A DNA stretch of 64,000 nucleotides from Spartobacteria bacterium. Lineage in GTDB: Bacteria > Verrucomicrobiota > Verrucomicrobiia > Chthoniobacterales > Chthoniobacteraceae. Both the position numbers and the translations under genes were made by a program. Position 1 is the stretch's first letter. The number at the start of each line of letters is the position of its first letter. The notes beneath the pieces were generated by a model. That model did not search any database. It was not told the DNA's origin and saw only the letters and a program-made list of their open reading frames with translations. Of the stretch, positions 62,139-64,000 are shown piece by piece. The stretch lies in contig JAJPJG010000038.1 in the NCBI GenBank assembly GCA_021324395.1, positions 102,405 through 166,404 of the forward strand, in the 5' to 3' direction.

Positions 62139-62440
62139 AGTGAATTGTTGGCTAATTGTGAATGAAAATCGTCGTAGCACCTTTGTTATAGCTGTTATGG
62201 CGATTCGAGAATTTATAGTAGCAAGCAGTTGCCTCTTGGCAAGAGATTTTTTGCGTAATTTTGCGTATGCCGAACAATTGGTGGTTTGGATCGCTTCGCG
62301 CAGATTTGAATTGGCAAGAATCATTCGCCTCTCTAGTTAATTTGCAAAATGTGCGAGTTGCGGATTGATTGCCAATGCTCGCCAAAGGGAACTAACTTTA
62401 AAAGCGCATCGTGCGTGAACTATAACTTCAGGGAAAAATT
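62139..62440. other. Divergent intergenic region
   Basis: About 300 bases, AT-richer than its surroundings, between the start of the discoidin-like gene (minus) and the kinase-like gene (plus). It must hold promoters for both. No RNA gene, repeat or strong palindrome was found. Confidence 0.45.
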
Positions 62441-64000
62441 GTGATTACCAACGAACAAACTGCCAGCTCAGTAGCGCAGAACTTCAAGCCCGGTGACAAG
62501 CTCGCGGGCTGTTACACACTCAAGCAAATTTTGCCATTCGAGGGCGCCGGCGTGGTGTGGCTCGTCCACGACGAAGAGTTAAACAAAGACTTAACCCTCC
62601 ATTTTTTGCCCGATACCGTCGTCGCCGATCAGCGGGCGATGAATGAGATCAAGCAGGAGACCAAACGCAATCGTCAGGTCGTGCATCCGCACATTTTGCG
62701 CGTGCATGATTTGATCGAGGAGGACAACTGGGCCGCGATCACGATGGATCACGTCGACGGCGAAACTGTCGCGGCTTTGAAAAAGAAAAAAGAGAAAGGC
62801 GTTTTCAATGTCGCGGAGATCGCGCCGTGGGTGACGCAACTTTGCCAAACGCTCGAAGACGCTCATAAAATCGATTTGCTCCACCGCGACCTCGCGCCGG
62901 AAAATCTGCTCGTCACGGGCAGCGGCGTTGTCGTGATGAACTTCGGCATCAGCCGCTCGGTTCTCGATTCGCTCAGCCGCAGCGGACAAAAAGTGCACGG
63001 TGACGGCAACCTCGCATACATGAGCCCGCAGCAGCTCGACGGCGAGCGCGCAAGCAAGTGGGACGACATTTATTCGTTCGGCGCGGTCGTTTACGAATTG
63101 CTCACGAGCAAGCCGCCGTTTTTTAAAGGGGAGCTCATTTCGCAAATTCGCAAAGCCGTGCCGCCGCCAATGTCTGAGCGCCGGCAGGAGCTTGGTCTCG
63201 GCGGCGAACCGATTCCGAAAAGCTGGGACAAAACGATCACGACGTGTCTCTCAAAACACACTGCTGAACGTCCGAAAAATGCGCTCGAAATCGTGTCGAA
63301 GCTTGGAGCAGAGAAAGCGACCGCGCCGGCGGCACCTGTTGTTGAAGAAACAAAAAAGGAAACGCCCGTTGCGGAAGTAAAACCGGAGCCGGCATCGCAG
63401 CCTGCGAAAAAATCCTGGGGACCGCCAAAAACGCCGATTATCACAGAGGCGACAGTTGTTTCTCAAACGACAGTTGAAAAAAAATCCGAGCCGGTATCCG
63501 AAAAAGAAGAGCCGGCGAAGGAAAGCGTCCTGAAGGCAGTCGGCGAAAAAGCCGCGCCTGCGGGAGATCGCAAAGCCGGGCCGACGACTCCAAGCGGATT
63601 TCCGCTGCGAGCTTTTGTCGGCGTTGATGAAAACGAAACAAAACCAAAATCGAAAGTGCCCGTATCGGTTTTCGCGATTGCGGCGGTGGTCGTCGTCATC
63701 GGAATTATCGCTTACATTTCGTCCGGCTCCGACAACAAAAAAGAAAGCGGATTTTCGCCGAGTGCGACACAGCTTGAGCCGGCGCAGAATGCTTCGACAC
63801 AGCATGTGATCGATCAGCCGGTAAAACCATCCGCACCCGCTGCGACAGCGGCTCCGGCCGCCATTACGCAAAAACAGCCGTCGGCGGAAAAACCGCCAAT
63901 AGTTGTGGCGAAAAACAATGCGACGCCCACGCCGATGCCCACGGCTCCGGCAAGACCGATGAATCTTGAGCCGGGTTCGAAAGCCGCGCAAGCAGCACAG
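62441..64000 (+). CDS. Serine/threonine kinase-like protein, probable pseudokinase, 3' end missing
   Basis: Open from GTG at 62441 to the window edge (520 codons seen, no stop). Residues about 20-290 form a Hanks-type kinase fold: HRDLAPENLLV with Asp150 and LAYMSPQQLDGE with DDIYSFGAVVYELLT are clear. However, the ATP-binding Lys of the VAxK motif is His54 (LTLHFL), and the DFG Asp is Asn167 (MNFGISR). The glycine loop is also weak (LPFEGAGVVWLVHD). Loss of both residues suggests an inactive or unusual kinase. A charged Pro/Lys/Glu linker leads to one membrane helix (about 408-427) and a Pro/Ala-rich outer part. It may be a scaffold or receptor. The start lacks an ATG. Confidence 0.85.
   Translation, partial: MITNEQTASSVAQNFKPGDKLAGCYTLKQILPFEGAGVVWLVHDEELNKDLTLHFLPDTVVADQRAMNEIKQETKRNRQVVHPHILRVHDLIEEDNWAAITMDHVDGETVAALKKKKEKGVFNVAEIAPWVTQLCQTLEDAHKIDLLHRDLAPENLLVTGSGVVVMNFGISRSVLDSLSRSGQKVHGDGNLAYMSPQQLDGERASKWDDIYSFGAVVYELLTSKPPFFKGELISQIRKAVPPPMSERRQELGLGGEPIPKSWDKTITTCLSKHTAERPKNALEIVSKLGAEKATAPAAPVVEETKKETPVAEVKPEPASQPAKKSWGPPKTPIITEATVVSQTTVEKKSEPVSEKEEPAKESVLKAVGEKAAPAGDRKAGPTTPSGFPLRAFVGVDENETKPKSKVPVSVFAIAAVVVVIGIIAYISSGSDNKKESGFSPSATQLEPAQNASTQHVIDQPVKPSAPAATAAPAAITQKQPSAEKPPIVVAKNNATPTPMPTAPARPMNLEPGSKAAQAAQ

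Overview
The window looks like the chromosome of a Gram-negative, GC-rich bacterium of the phylum Verrucomicrobia, probably near Chthoniobacter/Spartobacteria or Opitutaceae. This is inferred from an outer-membrane/lipid A gene set (BamA, Skp/OmpH, LpxD, LpxA, an LptF/LptG permease), giant secreted proteins made of autotransporter-associated beta-strand repeats (PATR) with PEP-CTERM tails, an ECF sigma/FecR-LamG pair and a large plant-polysaccharide degradation locus. Shine-Dalgarno motifs are mostly weak. No rRNA, tRNA, CRISPR array or insertion sequence was recognised.

Layout. (1) 1-5946, core genes: 3' end of purC, a Xer recombinase, bamA-skp-lpxD, a SprT-like metallopeptidase. (2) 5947-11250, accessory island: a broken hsdR remnant, then a tightly overlapping three-gene cassette of visibly lower GC (DGQHR-domain protein, unknown 446-aa protein, D12-class adenine DNA methyltransferase), then a degenerate 21-bp tandem array. 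This cassette is the best candidate for an undescribed DNA-modification or defence system. (3) 11251-11955, a conserved hypothetical helical protein. (4) 12080-51275, a carbohydrate island: GH51, two paralogous LacI-type regulators, a D-2-hydroxyacid dehydrogenase flanked by two copies of a palindrome, two PEP-CTERM PATR proteins, an alpha/beta hydrolase fused to a PATR stalk, an operon GH27-GH43-GH43-GH43-heparinase II/III-like, a PL26-like exo-lyase with a Gfo/Idh/MocA oxidoreductase, and a PL1 pectate lyase fused to a PATR stalk. (5) 51369-53554, an ECF sigma factor and FecR-LamG anti-sigma-like protein on the same strand as the pectate-lyase gene. (6) 53616-64000, mostly housekeeping: AHSA1-like protein, prfB with its programmed frameshift, lpxA, radC, polyprenyl synthetase, LptF/G permease, a 59-aa ribbon-helix-helix protein, tgt, a discoidin-like secreted protein, and the start of a kinase-like protein lacking key catalytic residues.

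How the genes fit together. GH51, GH43 and GH27 enzymes would remove arabinose, xylose and galactose side chains; the PL1, PL26-like and heparinase-like lyases would attack uronate-containing backbones, so pectin (rhamnogalacturonan I with arabinan/galactan) or a related acidic heteropolysaccharide is the likely substrate. The LacI pair and the sigma/anti-sigma pair are the likely switches. No SusC/SusD-like proteins are seen; surface display may rely on PATR stalks.

The least expected signals are: the DGQHR-unknown-methyltransferase cassette beside an hsdR fossil; a 93-nt structured element with compensatory changes directly after both PEP-CTERM genes; two degenerate arrays with 21-bp and 42-bp periods; a heparinase gene fragment beside the second array; and catalytic domains fused to PATR stalks.
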